Shown: positions 53,964-63,401, numbered from the stretch's first letter. The stretch is 64,000 nt of DNA from Ectothiorhodospira lacustris (GCF_022227845.1 NZ_JAJNQN010000005.1:62001-126000), one strand, 5' to 3'. Translations and numbers: made by a program. Notes: a model not told the origin generated them from the sequence alone.

Positions 53964-56666
53964 CTAGGCGTGGGCGGCGTCCCAGTTGTCCCCCACCCCC
54001 ACTTCCACCAGCAGCGGGACATCCAGCTCGGCGGCACCGCACATCAGCGCGGTGATCCGCTCCCGGGCCGATGCCACCGCGGCTTCATCCACCTCGAACA
54101 CCAGCTCGTCATGCACCTGCATGATCATGGTGACACCGGGAGATTCCGCCTGAATCCATCCGTCCACCGCCAGCATCGCCCGCTTGATGATGTCCGCGGC
54201 GGTGCCCTGCATGGGCGCATTGATGGCCACCCGCTCCGCCTGGGCGCGCACCTGGGCATTGCGGGCACGGATATCCGGCAGATGGAGACGACGCCCGAAC
54301 AGGGTTTCCACATACCCCTGCTCCCGGGCCTGCTCACGGGTGCCGTCCATGTAGGCCTTCACCCCCGGATAGCGGGTAAAATAACGGTTCACATAGTCCT
54401 GGGCCGAACCCCGGTCGATCCCCAGCTGCCGGGCCAGCCCGAAGGCGGACATGCCGTAAATCAGACCGAAATTGATGGCCTTGGCGGCACGCCGCTGCTC
54501 CGTGGTCACTGCGTCCACCGCCACCCCGAAGACCTCGCCGGCCGTGGCTCGATGGATATCCTGCCCATCGGCAAAGGCCTGCAGCAGCCCCCGGTCACCG
54601 GACAGGTGGGCCATGATGCGCAGTTCGATCTGGGAGTAGTCCGCCGCCAGGATCCGGCGCCCCTCGGGCGCAATGAAGGCCTGCCGGATGCGGCGGCCCT
54701 CCGGGGTACGGATGGGAATGTTCTGCAGATTGGGCTCCGAGGAAGACAAGCGCCCGGTGGAGGCCACCGCCTGATGATAGGAGGTGTGCACCCGCCCGGT
54801 ATCCCGATCAATCCGCTCCGGCAGCTTGTCAGTGTAGGTGGATTTGAGCTTGGACAGCCCACGATGCGCCAGGATCAGGCGCGGCAGAGGGTAGTCCAGG
54901 GCCAGCTGTTCCAGGACATCCTCGGCGGTGGAGGGCTGGCCCTTGGGGGTCTTGCGGATCACAGGCAGCTGCTGGCGCTCGAACAGGATCTCTTGAATCT
55001 GCTTGGGCGAACTCAGATTGAAGGTACAACCGGCCAGATCATGGGCCTCCCGCTCGATCCGGCCCATGCGGTCGGCCAGCTCATGGCTCTGGGTAAACAA
55101 CAGTTCCGGGTCCACCCGCACACCGGCCCGTTCCATGCGGGAGAGTACCGGCACCAAGGGGATCTCCAGGGTTTCGTAGATCCGCCGCTGCCCCTCCAGG
55201 TCCTTGAGCCGGGCCCAGAAATGGTGGTGCAGCCGCAAGGTGATGTCCGCATCCTCGGCCGCATAGGGGGCGGCCTCGTCCAGCCGCACCTGGGAGAACG
55301 GGATCTGCTTCGCCCCCTTGCCGGCCACGTCCTCGTAGTGGACGGTCTTCAGCCCCAGACAACGCTCAGCCAGGCTGTCCATGTCATGGCGCCCGGCGGT
55401 GCTGTTGAGCACGTAGGAGGCCAGCATGGTGTCATGCTCGATGCCACGCAATTCGATGCCGTGATTGAGCAGGACGTTGCGATCGTATTTCAGGTGATGC
55501 CCCAGCTTGGGGCGGTTCCGGTCTTCCAACAGGGGGCGCAACTTCTCCAGGGTCTCGTCCAGGGGCAGCTGGTCCGGGACATCCCCATAGTCGTGGGCCA
55601 GGGGCAGATAGGCCGCCTCGTGGGGGGTCACGCTGAAGGACAGCCCCACCACCCGGGCCTGCATGTAGTCCAGGCTGGTGGTTTCGGTGTCGAAGGCGAA
55701 CAGCGGCGCCTCGGCCAGCCGCTTCACCCAGCGCTCCAGCTGCCCCGCTTCCAGGATGGTTTCATAACGGACCTCGGGTGCCGATGCATTGTCGGGCTCA
55801 GGGACCGGTTCGCCCCCTTCCAGCTCGGCCTGCCATTGGCGGAACTCCAGATGGGCCAACAACTCCCGCAATTGTGACGTGTCGGCCCCCTGCAACTGAA
55901 GGTCCAGAGGCCCCCGGTCCAGTGCCACGTCGCAGCGCACGGTGACCAGCTCCCGGGACAGGGGCAGCCACGCCAGGGCGGTGCGCAGGTTCTCCCCCAC
56001 CTTGCCCTTGATCTCATCGGCCCGGGCCATGATCTCGTCCAGACCGCCATGGGCCTTGAGCCATTTCACGGCCGTCTTCGGCCCCACCTTGTCCACCCCG
56101 GGGACGTTGTCCACGGTATCCCCCACCAGGGCCAGGTAATCCACGATGCGCGCCGGGGGGACACCGAACTTCTCCTCCACCCCGGCCTCGTCCATCACGG
56201 TGCCGTTCATGGTGTTGACCAGGGTCACCCCCGGCTCCACCAGCTGGGCCAGGTCCTTATCGCCGGTGGAAATGATCACCTCCATGCCCGCCCGGCGGGC
56301 CTGACGGGTGAGAGTCCCGATGACGTCATCGGCCTCCACCCCGGGCACCACCAGCATGGGGATGCCCATGGCCTGCACCAGCGCGTGCAGGGGCGCCACC
56401 TGGGCCGACAGCTCGTCCGGCATGGGCGGGCGATGGGCCTTGTACTCGGCATAGAGATCATCGCGGAAGGTCCGGCCCTTGGCATCGAAGATCACGGCCA
56501 TGTGGCTGGGCTGATACTCCCCGATGAGCTTGCGCAGCATGCCGGCCACACCGTAGACCGCACCGGTGGGCTCGCCGCGGGAGTTGGTCAGGGGGGGCAG
56601 GGCGTGGAAGGCGCGGTAGAGGTAGGAAGATCCGTCCACCAGGATCAGGGGAGATGACGTGTTCAC
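53964..56666 (-). CDS. polA: DNA polymerase I
   Basis: Repair and Okazaki-fragment polymerase of 900 residues. The N-terminal 5'-3' exonuclease (~1-290) has GVEADDVIGTL, STGDKDLAQLV and GDTVDNVPGVDKVGPKTA. The 3'-5' proofreading domain is intact, with FAFDTETTSLDYMQA and later DADITLRLH. The polymerase has ADYSQIELRIMAHLSGD (motif A), RRAAKAINFGLIYGMSAFGL (motif B) and MIMQVHDELVFEV (motif C). It starts with GTG at 56666 (MNTSSPLILVDGSSYLYRAF) and has no strong binding site, so translation may be modest. Divergent from the LOG-family gene. Confidence 0.97.
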   Translation of the reverse strand: MNTSSPLILVDGSSYLYRAFHALPPLTNSRGEPTGAVYGVAGMLRKLIGEYQPSHMAVIFDAKGRTFRDDLYAEYKAHRPPMPDELSAQVAPLHALVQAMGIPMLVVPGVEADDVIGTLTRQARRAGMEVIISTGDKDLAQLVEPGVTLVNTMNGTVMDEAGVEEKFGVPPARIVDYLALVGDTVDNVPGVDKVGPKTAVKWLKAHGGLDEIMARADEIKGKVGENLRTALAWLPLSRELVTVRCDVALDRGPLDLQLQGADTSQLRELLAHLEFRQWQAELEGGEPVPEPDNASAPEVRYETILEAGQLERWVKRLAEAPLFAFDTETTSLDYMQARVVGLSFSVTPHEAAYLPLAHDYGDVPDQLPLDETLEKLRPLLEDRNRPKLGHHLKYDRNVLLNHGIELRGIEHDTMLASYVLNSTAGRHDMDSLAERCLGLKTVHYEDVAGKGAKQIPFSQVRLDEAAPYAAEDADITLRLHHHFWARLKDLEGQRRIYETLEIPLVPVLSRMERAGVRVDPELLFTQSHELADRMGRIEREAHDLAGCTFNLSSPKQIQEILFERQQLPVIRKTPKGQPSTAEDVLEQLALDYPLPRLILAHRGLSKLKSTYTDKLPERIDRDTGRVHTSYHQAVASTGRLSSSEPNLQNIPIRTPEGRRIRQAFIAPEGRRILAADYSQIELRIMAHLSGDRGLLQAFADGQDIHRATAGEVFGVAVDAVTTEQRRAAKAINFGLIYGMSAFGLARQLGIDRGSAQDYVNRYFTRYPGVKAYMDGTREQAREQGYVETLFGRRLHLPDIRARNAQVRAQAERVAINAPMQGTAADIIKRAMLAVDGWIQAESPGVTMIMQVHDELVFEVDEAAVASARERITALMCGAAELDVPLLVEVGVGDNWDAAHA

Positions 56667-56799
56667 CAGGCGGGTTCTCAGCAGTTTTCCAAGGCAGGCC
56701 TGAAAGGGTACCCGTGCGCACGGGATCAGGCCAGCACTAGCCAGTGGCCGCCCGGGGGTCTAACCTTGCCGGAGCACACAACAATGAAAAGGGGCCGAC

Positions 56800-57525
56800 A
56801 TGAAGAGCCACGAACGCGCCAGCCATCCGGGACTGCAACCCATGGACGACACCATGCTCACCCGGGAGAGCTGGAAGATATTCCAGATCATGGGAGAGTT
56901 CGTGGAAGGGTTCGAGCGCCTGGCTCGCATCAAACCGTCGGTGAGCATCTTCGGCTCCGCCCGCATCCCCCCCGGACACCCCACTTATGCACTGGCGGAA
57001 GATATCGCCCGACAGCTCTCCGACGCAGGCTTTGCCGTGGTCAGCGGCGGCGGTCCCGGCATCATGGAGGCGGCCAACAAGGGCGCCTTTGCAGGGAAAT
57101 CCCCCAGCATCGGCCTGAACATCCAGCTTCCCCATGAGCAGACAGCCAACGCCTATCAGGATGTCTCGCTGGATTTCCGGCATTTCTTCTCCCGCAAGGT
57201 GATGTTCGTGAAGTATGCCTCTGCTTACGTGGTGCTGCCGGGGGGCTTCGGCACCCTGGACGAACTGGCGGAGATCCTCACCCTGGTGCAGACCAACAAG
57301 ACCCGGCGCATCCCCATCATCCTGGTGGGCAGCAGCTTCTGGCAGGGTCTGCTGGCCTGGTTTGAAAATACCCTGGTGGCGGAAGGCACCATCGGCGACG
57401 AAGATCTGAACCTCTACACCCTGGTGGATGACGCCAAGTCCGTGGTGGATGCCATCTTCAACTTCTACGAATTCGGAGGGCTGGAACCGACCTCCGAAGA
57501 AAAAGAGAGGCTGATGGACCTATGA
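56800..57525 (+). CDS. LOG-family (TIGR00730) nucleotide 5'-monophosphate phosphoribohydrolase-like protein
   Basis: Protein of 241 residues with the Rossmann-type LOG fold, once misnamed lysine decarboxylase. Motifs: VSIFGSARIPPGHPTY, FAVVSGGGPGIMEAANKGAF (substrate-phosphate loop), and YVVLPGGFGTLDELAEILTL (the PGGxGTxxE signature with the catalytic Glu). Relatives cleave AMP and similar nucleotides to base plus ribose 5-phosphate, releasing cytokinin-like bases in some species. Its stop overlaps the next ATG by 4 bases. Divergent from polA, a common neighbourhood. Confidence 0.9.
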   Translation: MKSHERASHPGLQPMDDTMLTRESWKIFQIMGEFVEGFERLARIKPSVSIFGSARIPPGHPTYALAEDIARQLSDAGFAVVSGGGPGIMEAANKGAFAGKSPSIGLNIQLPHEQTANAYQDVSLDFRHFFSRKVMFVKYASAYVVLPGGFGTLDELAEILTLVQTNKTRRIPIILVGSSFWQGLLAWFENTLVAEGTIGDEDLNLYTLVDDAKSVVDAIFNFYEFGGLEPTSEEKERLMDL

Positions 57526-57872
57526 ACGGCTACCGCATCCTGCCCATTGTTCTTGCCGCCCTCCTGTTCTGGCCGGCCGCCCTCCCCCTGTCGGCCCAGG
57601 AGCAGGCCGCACCGCCCCCACCGCCGCTGCTGGACGACAGCGACATCGCCACCCGGGAACTGATGGAGCCCACGGTGACCATCATCGAGCGGGAGGGGGA
57701 ACGGATCGAGGAATACCGGCTCCATGGGGAGCTGTACATGATCCGGGTGACACCGGCCAACGCGCCCCCCTATTACCTGGTGGACACGGACGGAGACGGC
57801 CAGCTGGAAACCCGCATGACGGAGCTGGATGCCAAGATCCTGGTGCCGGCCTGGGTGATCTTCCGGTTTTAG
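57522..57872 (+). CDS. Exported DUF2782-family protein
   Basis: Small protein of 116 residues. The signal peptide ILPIVLAALLFWPAALPLSA is followed by a Pro-rich stretch and a compact beta domain: PTVTIIEREGERIEEYRLHG, YMIRVTPANAPPYYLVDTDG, DAKILVPAWVIFRF. This matches the DUF2782 family, usually found beside polA in gammaproteobacteria; function unknown. Translation is coupled to the LOG gene (ATGA overlap). Confidence 0.85.
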   Translation: MNGYRILPIVLAALLFWPAALPLSAQEQAAPPPPPLLDDSDIATRELMEPTVTIIEREGERIEEYRLHGELYMIRVTPANAPPYYLVDTDGDGQLETRMTELDAKILVPAWVIFRF

Positions 57873-57940
57873 TCGGTTTGTCTCACAGGCGGGGAAAGCA
57901 TGGCTTGACCTGAATGCTGAAGGTCGCGATCCGACTGCCC

Positions 57941-58320
57941 TCACAGGACATTTCCCAGTGCGATGGGGCGACGACCTCGCACCGATGCGGGCTCGCCGCG
58001 TTCGATCATGGAGACCAACCAATCAAAGAAGCGCGCGAGAAGCCGATGCATGCCACGCAGGTGATAGAGACAAATTTGGGTGCCCTGTGTCAACCAGTCC
58101 ACCGTAGCCGGATGAAGTCGCTGATGACGACGGTCAAGGGGGCGGTGAAAGGACAATGCACTTCAGTGACGGGACTGGGACGCGCCTCTGCCCGCCCGGT
58201 CACGGAAAAAGCGAGCATCAAGCAGATGGATCGCTTGGAGGGCAACGCCCGAATGACCAGTTTGTCATGGGCAGTGACAAGCTTCCGGAGTTGGTACCCT
58301 TGGCCGGTGCAATCCATGCG
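57941..58320 (-). pseudogene. Decayed relic of a LysR-type regulator C-terminus
   Basis: The 480-base gap 57873-58352 has no intact gene. On the minus strand one frame (about 58110-57965) reads VDWLTQGTQICLYHLRG and then MHRLLARFFDWLVSMIE, which resembles the end of LysR effector domains (consensus like LYxPxRHLPxRVRAFIDFLVE). A second frame just upstream reads FTAPLTVVISDFIR, comparable to the 'GLGIALLPDFI' region that precedes it in LysR proteins. The two are in different frames with a shift near 58100, and much of the domain is missing, so this would be a remnant. Assignment is by eye and tentative. Confidence 0.35.
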
Positions 58321-58352
58321 CAGGAATTTCCCCGTTGAATCCAGTAACCGGA

Positions 58353-59783
58353 ATGTTCAGTGCGTCGATCAGCCTCATCTTTGTCGGGCTGTTCTGGATT
58401 TCCCCCTTGTGGGCGCAAGAGCGAGTGGTGCTGAGCCAAGAACAAAGGGACCATGTCGCCTCCCGAGGCATCGTGCGGTATTGCGTGGATCCCGATTGGG
58501 CGCCGTTTGAATACATCGATGCCGCGGGAGAACATCGGGGTATCGGAGCCGACCTGCTCAGGCTGGCGGCTGGGCGGGTCGGACTGACCCTGCAGGTCCA
58601 TTCAACGCCAACCTGGGAGGCGTCCCTGGCGGCATCGCAACGGGGGGATTGTGACCTTCTCAGCCTGCTTAACAGGACGCCGGCCCGGGAGTCGTGGCTG
58701 CACTTTACAGCCCCCCTGCTGATCGATGAAAACGTCATCATTACCCGGGAGGATCACCCCTATGTGGTCAGCCTGGATCGCTTCGACGGCAAACGCCTTG
58801 CCGTTCCGGCCGGCACCGCCGTGGAGGAATGGGTGCGTCGGGACTTTCCTCGTCTGCAATTGATTCTCACGCAGACCGAGAACGAGGCCTTTCAGCTGGT
58901 GTCCGACCGCCGGGCGGACATGACCATCCGTTCCCTGATCGTGGCCGCCTACACCATCCGCCAGGACGGCTGGTTCAATCTCCGCATTTCCGGGATGCAG
59001 GCCGATTACGTCAATCTCCTGCGTATTGGTGTGCGTCGGGATGATCCCATGCTACATGCCCTGCTAGATGCCGGGGTGCGCAGCATAAGTCAAAGCGAAC
59101 GGGAAGCCATCATCAACCGTCATATCAATGTGGTCAGGCATGAGGTGGAGGTGATAGAAAAGTCCATTTTCTGGCCGTTGTTGGGTGTGTTGCTGGTGGT
59201 GTTGCTGACCAGCGGGTTCTGGATCCTGCGCCAGCGTGCCCTGAACCAGCGATTAAGCCAGCTCAATCTGCTGCTGGAAAAGGCGGCCACCACTGATCAA
59301 CTCACGGGTCTGAACAACCGCGCTCGTCTGATGCTTTGTTTCGAGGAAGACAGCCAGCGTGCCCTGCGCGGTGGACGTCCCTATTCACTGGCATTGTTCG
59401 ATATTGACCATTTCAAGCACGTCAATGATAGCCGGGGGCATGTGATCGGTGATCAGGTGCTCCGGGAAGTGGCCGCCCTCATGATCCGCAACGGGCGCGG
59501 TAGCGACCGCCTCGGCCGCTGGGGGGGAGAGGAGTTCATGCTGCTGTTCCATGACAGCGACGTTCAGGCGGCCATGGAGGCGGCGGAGCGCATTCGCGCC
59601 GATGTGGCGGCGCATGCCTTCTCCCATGGCGAAGGGGTCACACTTAGCGTTGGCGTGGCCCAATGGAAAGCGGGCGAGAGTCTGGTGCAGCTGATGGACA
59701 GGGCGGACAAGGCCCTGTATCGGGCCAAGCAGGAAGGTCGTAACCGCGTCTGCCCGGAACAGAGACATGAATCCGGGCGATAA
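58353..59783 (+). CDS. Diguanylate cyclase with periplasmic solute-binding sensor domain
   Basis: Membrane enzyme of 476 residues making cyclic di-GMP. The signal/anchor ISLIFVGLFWISPLWAQ is followed by an SBP_bac_3-type sensor (~20-260: RYCVDPDWAPFEYIDAAGEH, GIGADLLRLAAGRVGLTLQV, FTAPLLIDENVIITRED). A membrane helix IFWPLLGVLLVVLLTSGFWI and a short coiled linker precede the GGDEF domain (~315-470), with LTGLNNRARLM, ALFDIDHFKHVNDSRGHVIG and the active loop RWGGEEFMLLF. The RxxD inhibitory site is not evident. The sensor probably binds an amino-acid-like ligand. The ATG at 58353 is used; a TTG at 58335 is an alternative. Confidence 0.93.
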   Translation: MFSASISLIFVGLFWISPLWAQERVVLSQEQRDHVASRGIVRYCVDPDWAPFEYIDAAGEHRGIGADLLRLAAGRVGLTLQVHSTPTWEASLAASQRGDCDLLSLLNRTPARESWLHFTAPLLIDENVIITREDHPYVVSLDRFDGKRLAVPAGTAVEEWVRRDFPRLQLILTQTENEAFQLVSDRRADMTIRSLIVAAYTIRQDGWFNLRISGMQADYVNLLRIGVRRDDPMLHALLDAGVRSISQSEREAIINRHINVVRHEVEVIEKSIFWPLLGVLLVVLLTSGFWILRQRALNQRLSQLNLLLEKAATTDQLTGLNNRARLMLCFEEDSQRALRGGRPYSLALFDIDHFKHVNDSRGHVIGDQVLREVAALMIRNGRGSDRLGRWGGEEFMLLFHDSDVQAAMEAAERIRADVAAHAFSHGEGVTLSVGVAQWKAGESLVQLMDRADKALYRAKQEGRNRVCPEQRHESGR

Positions 59784-59804
59784 ACCTGATGATCGGATAC
59801 TTTC

Positions 59805-59963
59805 TTAATGGATGAGGGCCAGTAGATCGGTACGATCGCCGGCAACCTGGCGCTGGGCATCGGGCAGGTTGAGAGATAGCAGCAACGCTGCATAGTGGCC
59901 ACCGGAAGAGAAGCCAGCAGGGCACCGGGGACGGCTCTCCCAGTGTGGAAGGGTCCAGCACGG
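59805..59963 (-). pseudogene. Possible decayed coding fragment in frame after the TRAP binding-protein stop
   Basis: On the minus strand, directly after the TGA of the TRAP binding-protein gene and in the same frame, 52 codons stay open to a TAA at 59805. They read ...PAGFSSGGHYAALLLSLNLP and DAQRQVAGDRTDLLALIH. GFSSGGH looks like the nucleophile elbow (GxSxGGH) of alpha/beta-hydrolase esterases, but the surrounding length is far too short for an enzyme. It may be a relic or chance. Confidence 0.2.
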
Positions 59964-61046
59964 TCAAATCGAGTTAATTTCCTTCCAGCGGGCCATCCTC
60001 GACTCGAACCCCATGTAGGAGGCATGAACCCGTCGGATGAAGGGATCGTCCGCCGTCATCTCCAGCAGCATGTCCCGGCTCAGTTGCTTCAGACTCTCCA
60101 GCACGGTATCCGGGAAGCGCCTGAGCTGAACCCCATGTTCACTCACCAACCGGTCCAGGGCCTGCTGGTTGCGGGCCATGAATTCATGGAGCATCTGCTC
60201 GCCGACCAGACGACAGGCCTGGGCCACGGCGATCTGAAGGTGCTGGGGCAGGGCCTCGTAGGCATCCCGGTTGATCAGGGCCTCCACCTGCGAACTGGGG
60301 GCCTGCCAACCCGGGTGGTAGTAATAGGGGGCCTGACGATGCAGGCCCAGCGCCATGTCCTCGTGGGGTCCCATCCACTCGGCTGCATCCAGCAGCCCCG
60401 ACTCCATGGCCTCCGGCAGGTCATCACCAGGCAGGCGGATCACCTCGGCCCCGGCGCGCCGCAGGACGTCGGCCCCCAGCCCCACGGCACGGAGGCGTAG
60501 CCCCCGGAAATCTTCAATGAACTCGATCTCGCGCCGGAACCACCCCCCCATCTGGGCACCGGTATTGCCGCAGGGGAAGGGGATCACGTCAAAAGGACGA
60601 TACAGATCCCGCCAGAGGGCCAGACCACCGCCCTCGTACAGCCAGGCCTGGGTCTCCAGCGCATTCATGCCGAACGGTACTGCGGTAAAAAACTGCGCAG
60701 CCCCGCTCTTGCCCCGCCAGTAATGGGCAGCACCGTGGCCGATCTCGGCGGCACCACGGGAGACGGCACCGAAGATCTCGAAGGGCGGCACCAGATCATC
60801 TGCCGCAAAGATCCGGATTTGAATGCGACCTTCTGACAGCTCATGGATGGTCCGTGCCAGCAACTGCGCGCCGGCGCCCAGGCCGGGAGACTCATGGGGC
60901 CAGGCGGTGATCATGCGCCAGTGAAAGCGACGGCCGGTATCCGGCGCCGAATGGTCACTGCCCTGAGGCATACCGCAACCGCTCAGGGCGCCGCCGGCAG
61001 CCAGGGCAGTGAGGGCGGCCTTGCCCAGGAAATCCCGTCGATGCAT
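59964..61046 (-). CDS. TRAP transporter substrate-binding protein (DctP-type), lipoprotein with twin-arginine-like signal
   Basis: Protein of 360 residues. The N-terminus MHRRDFLGKAALTALAAGGA resembles a Tat signal (RRDFLGK), followed by the lipobox LSGC at ~20-24. The mature part has the DctP features RMITAWPHESPGLGAGAQLL, IRIFAADDLVPPFEIFGAVS, FRGLRLRAVGLGADVLRRAGA (the conserved Arg that binds a carboxylate) and AAEWMGPHEDMALGLH. Such proteins feed organic or keto acids to DctQM permeases, but no permease genes are beside it, so it is an orphan. GAGG lies before the ATG. uvrD is 29 bases upstream on the same strand. Confidence 0.88.
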   Translation of the reverse strand: MHRRDFLGKAALTALAAGGALSGCGMPQGSDHSAPDTGRRFHWRMITAWPHESPGLGAGAQLLARTIHELSEGRIQIRIFAADDLVPPFEIFGAVSRGAAEIGHGAAHYWRGKSGAAQFFTAVPFGMNALETQAWLYEGGGLALWRDLYRPFDVIPFPCGNTGAQMGGWFRREIEFIEDFRGLRLRAVGLGADVLRRAGAEVIRLPGDDLPEAMESGLLDAAEWMGPHEDMALGLHRQAPYYYHPGWQAPSSQVEALINRDAYEALPQHLQIAVAQACRLVGEQMLHEFMARNQQALDRLVSEHGVQLRRFPDTVLESLKQLSRDMLLEMTADDPFIRRVHASYMGFESRMARWKEINSI

Positions 61047-61075
61047 GGATGACCTCGGTTCTGTTGTTCAAAGTG

Positions 61076-63265
61076 TCAGATGGGTTCCAGCTTGGCAAAA
61101 CCCACCACCAACCACTTGCTGCCCTGGCCGCCGACAAACCGTACCTGGACCCGGGCCGACTTGCCCTGCCCTTCCAGGTCGGTGATCACGCCCTCCCCGA
61201 ACTTAGGATGAGTCACGCGGGCACCCACCGCCAGCCCACCCGCCTGCGCCGGTGCGCGGAACGGGGACGGTCGCGCCTGGGGCCGGGCGGGACTCTCGGG
61301 TATCGGACGCCGGATCATGGCCCGGGGCCGGACATCTTCCAACAGCTCGGTAGGCAGTTCCCCAACGAAGCGGGAGGGGGCGTTATAGGTCTCCCGGCCG
61401 TGCAGCCGACGGGTCTCCGCGTAACTCATCACCAGCCGGCGGCAAGCGCGGGTGATGCCCACATAAGCCAGACGCCGCTCCTCCTCCAGACGCCCGGGCT
61501 CATCCAGGGACATGCGGTGGGGAAACAGCCCCTCTTCCATGCCCACCAGGAATACCAGTGGAAACTCCAGCCCCTTGGCGGAATGCAGGGTCATGAGCTG
61601 AACGCAGTCCTCCCAGGGGTCTGCTTCCCCTTCCCCCGCCTCCAGGGCGGCATGGGAGAGAAAGGCGGTCAGGGGCGACATGTCCCCATGGGCCTCGGCA
61701 TCGGGCACGAAGCCCCTGGCGGCGCTGACCAGTTCATCCAGGTTGTCCAGCCGGGTCTGGGCCTTTTCGCCCTTCTCCTGGGCGTAGTGCTCCCGCAGAC
61801 CGGAATGGGCCACCACATGTTCCACCTGCTCGTGGAGTTCGATCCCCTGGCCGGCCTGCTGCATGGCTTCGATCAGCTGCGTGAAGCCGCGCAAGGCATT
61901 GCCGGCACGGGCGGTCAGGGTGCCCTGTGCCAGCAGGTGGCCGGCGGCGACCCACAGACTGCTGCCCTGTTCGCGGGCCTGCCCCCGGATCAGGGCCAGG
62001 GTCCGCTCCCCCAGTCCCCGGGCCGGCTGGTTGATGATCCGCTCCAGGGCGGTGTCATCCTCCCGGTTCTCCACCAGACGCAGATACCCCAGGGCGTCCT
62101 TGATTTCCGCCCGTTCGAAAAAGCGTAGCCCGCCATAGACGCGGTAGGGCACGGCGGCCTGGATCAGCACTTCCTCGAACACCCGGGACTGGGCATTGGA
62201 CCGGTAGAGAATGGCCACGTCGCGGCAGGCGCCGCCCGCCGCCCGCCAGGCACGGATCTGCTCCAGCACGAAGCGGGCCTCGTCATGCTCGTTGTAGGCC
62301 GCATAGAGGGTGACCGGAGCACCGGCGGTATCTTCGGTCCACAGTTCCTTGCCCAGACGCTCACCGTTGTTTCGGATCAGGGCGTTGGCGGCTGTGAGGA
62401 TGGTCCTGGTGGAGCGGTAATTCTGCTCCAGACGTACGGTGCGGGCACCCGGAAAGTCACGGCAGAACTTCTGGATATGCTCGATGCGGGCACCGCGCCA
62501 GCCGTAGATGGACTGGTCATCGTCACCGACGGCAAATACCGGCGTGCGCCCTCCCGCCAGCAGCCGTAGCCAGGCATACTGGATCGCATTGGTATCCTGG
62601 AACTCGTCCACCAGGATATGGCGGAAGCGATGGCGATAGTGTTCCAGCAGATCAGGGGTATCCCGCAGCAATTCCAGGCTGCGCAGCAGCAGCTCGGCGA
62701 AATCCACCACACCGGCGCGACGGCAGGCGGCCTCATAGGCGCTGTATATACGGATCATCTGCCGGTTCACCGGATCGCCGGTGTCCTGCATGTGTTCGGG
62801 CCGCACCCCTTCGTCCTTGCGGCTGTTGATGTACCATTGCATCTGCCGGGGCACCCAGCGGGCCTCATCCAGCTCCAGGGACTTGAGCACCCGTTTCACC
62901 AGACGGAACTGATCCTCCGAATCCAGAATCTGAAAGGCTTGCGGCAGACCGGCTTCACGCCAGTGGGTACGCAGCAGGCGGTGGGCCAAACCGTGGAAAG
63001 TCCCCACCCACAAGCCTCGGGGGGAAAGGCCCAACAGAGCTTCCAACCGCCCACGCATCTCGCTGGAGGCCTTGTTGGTGAACGTCACGGCGAGGATACT
63101 GTGGGGCGAGAGCCCCTCCACCTGGATCAGCCAGGCCACCCGATGGACCAGCACGCGGGTCTTGCCGCTGCCGGCGCCGGCCAGCACCAGCAGGGGACCA
63201 CAGGGACTACCCACCGCTTCGCGCTGGGCTTCGTTCAGTGATTCAAGCAAGGGGGCAGCATCCAT
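61076..63265 (-). CDS. uvrD: DNA helicase II (UvrD/Rep family)
   Basis: Superfamily 1A 3'-5' helicase of 729 residues, used in nucleotide-excision and mismatch repair. Motif I is LVLAGAGSGKTRVL, Ia is AVTFTNKASSEM, II is LVDEFQDTNAIQY, III is AVGDDDQSIYGWRGA, IV is RLEQNYRST, V is LMTLHSAKGLEFPLVFL and VI is LAYVGITRACRRL. The C-terminal GARVTHPKFGEGVITDLEGQ is the Tudor-like domain that binds RNA polymerase. The length is typical (~720). The start ATG at 63265 is divergent from sucA. Confidence 0.96.
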   Translation of the reverse strand: MDAAPLLESLNEAQREAVGSPCGPLLVLAGAGSGKTRVLVHRVAWLIQVEGLSPHSILAVTFTNKASSEMRGRLEALLGLSPRGLWVGTFHGLAHRLLRTHWREAGLPQAFQILDSEDQFRLVKRVLKSLELDEARWVPRQMQWYINSRKDEGVRPEHMQDTGDPVNRQMIRIYSAYEAACRRAGVVDFAELLLRSLELLRDTPDLLEHYRHRFRHILVDEFQDTNAIQYAWLRLLAGGRTPVFAVGDDDQSIYGWRGARIEHIQKFCRDFPGARTVRLEQNYRSTRTILTAANALIRNNGERLGKELWTEDTAGAPVTLYAAYNEHDEARFVLEQIRAWRAAGGACRDVAILYRSNAQSRVFEEVLIQAAVPYRVYGGLRFFERAEIKDALGYLRLVENREDDTALERIINQPARGLGERTLALIRGQAREQGSSLWVAAGHLLAQGTLTARAGNALRGFTQLIEAMQQAGQGIELHEQVEHVVAHSGLREHYAQEKGEKAQTRLDNLDELVSAARGFVPDAEAHGDMSPLTAFLSHAALEAGEGEADPWEDCVQLMTLHSAKGLEFPLVFLVGMEEGLFPHRMSLDEPGRLEEERRLAYVGITRACRRLVMSYAETRRLHGRETYNAPSRFVGELPTELLEDVRPRAMIRRPIPESPARPQARPSPFRAPAQAGGLAVGARVTHPKFGEGVITDLEGQGKSARVQVRFVGGQGSKWLVVGFAKLEPI

Positions 63266-63315
63266 CCCGGGGAGTCTATCAAAACCTGCGACCGGGCGAA
63301 TCCGGGGTTATCCTC

Positions 63316-63344
63316 TTGGATAGAACGCCGGAAAGGTCTACATA
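63316..63344 (+). promoter_or_regulatory. Candidate sigma-70 promoter for sucA
   Basis: TTGGAT (63316-63321), 17-base spacer, TACATA (63339-63344, with TATATA overlapping at 63343-63348), about 60 bases before the sucA ATG. Found by eye; spacing is ideal and hexamers moderately good. Confidence 0.5.
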
Positions 63345-63401
63345 TATAGGGACCCCCGAAACCATAAACTCACGCTATTCACGCCACCAGCGGACGCGCC
63401 G

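Noticed and set aside
57914-58510. Plus-strand open frame of 198 codons upstream of the diguanylate cyclase
   Set aside because: It overlaps the cyclase start in another frame, has no signal or domain, and its composition is not protein-like; the gap is better explained as a relic on the minus strand.
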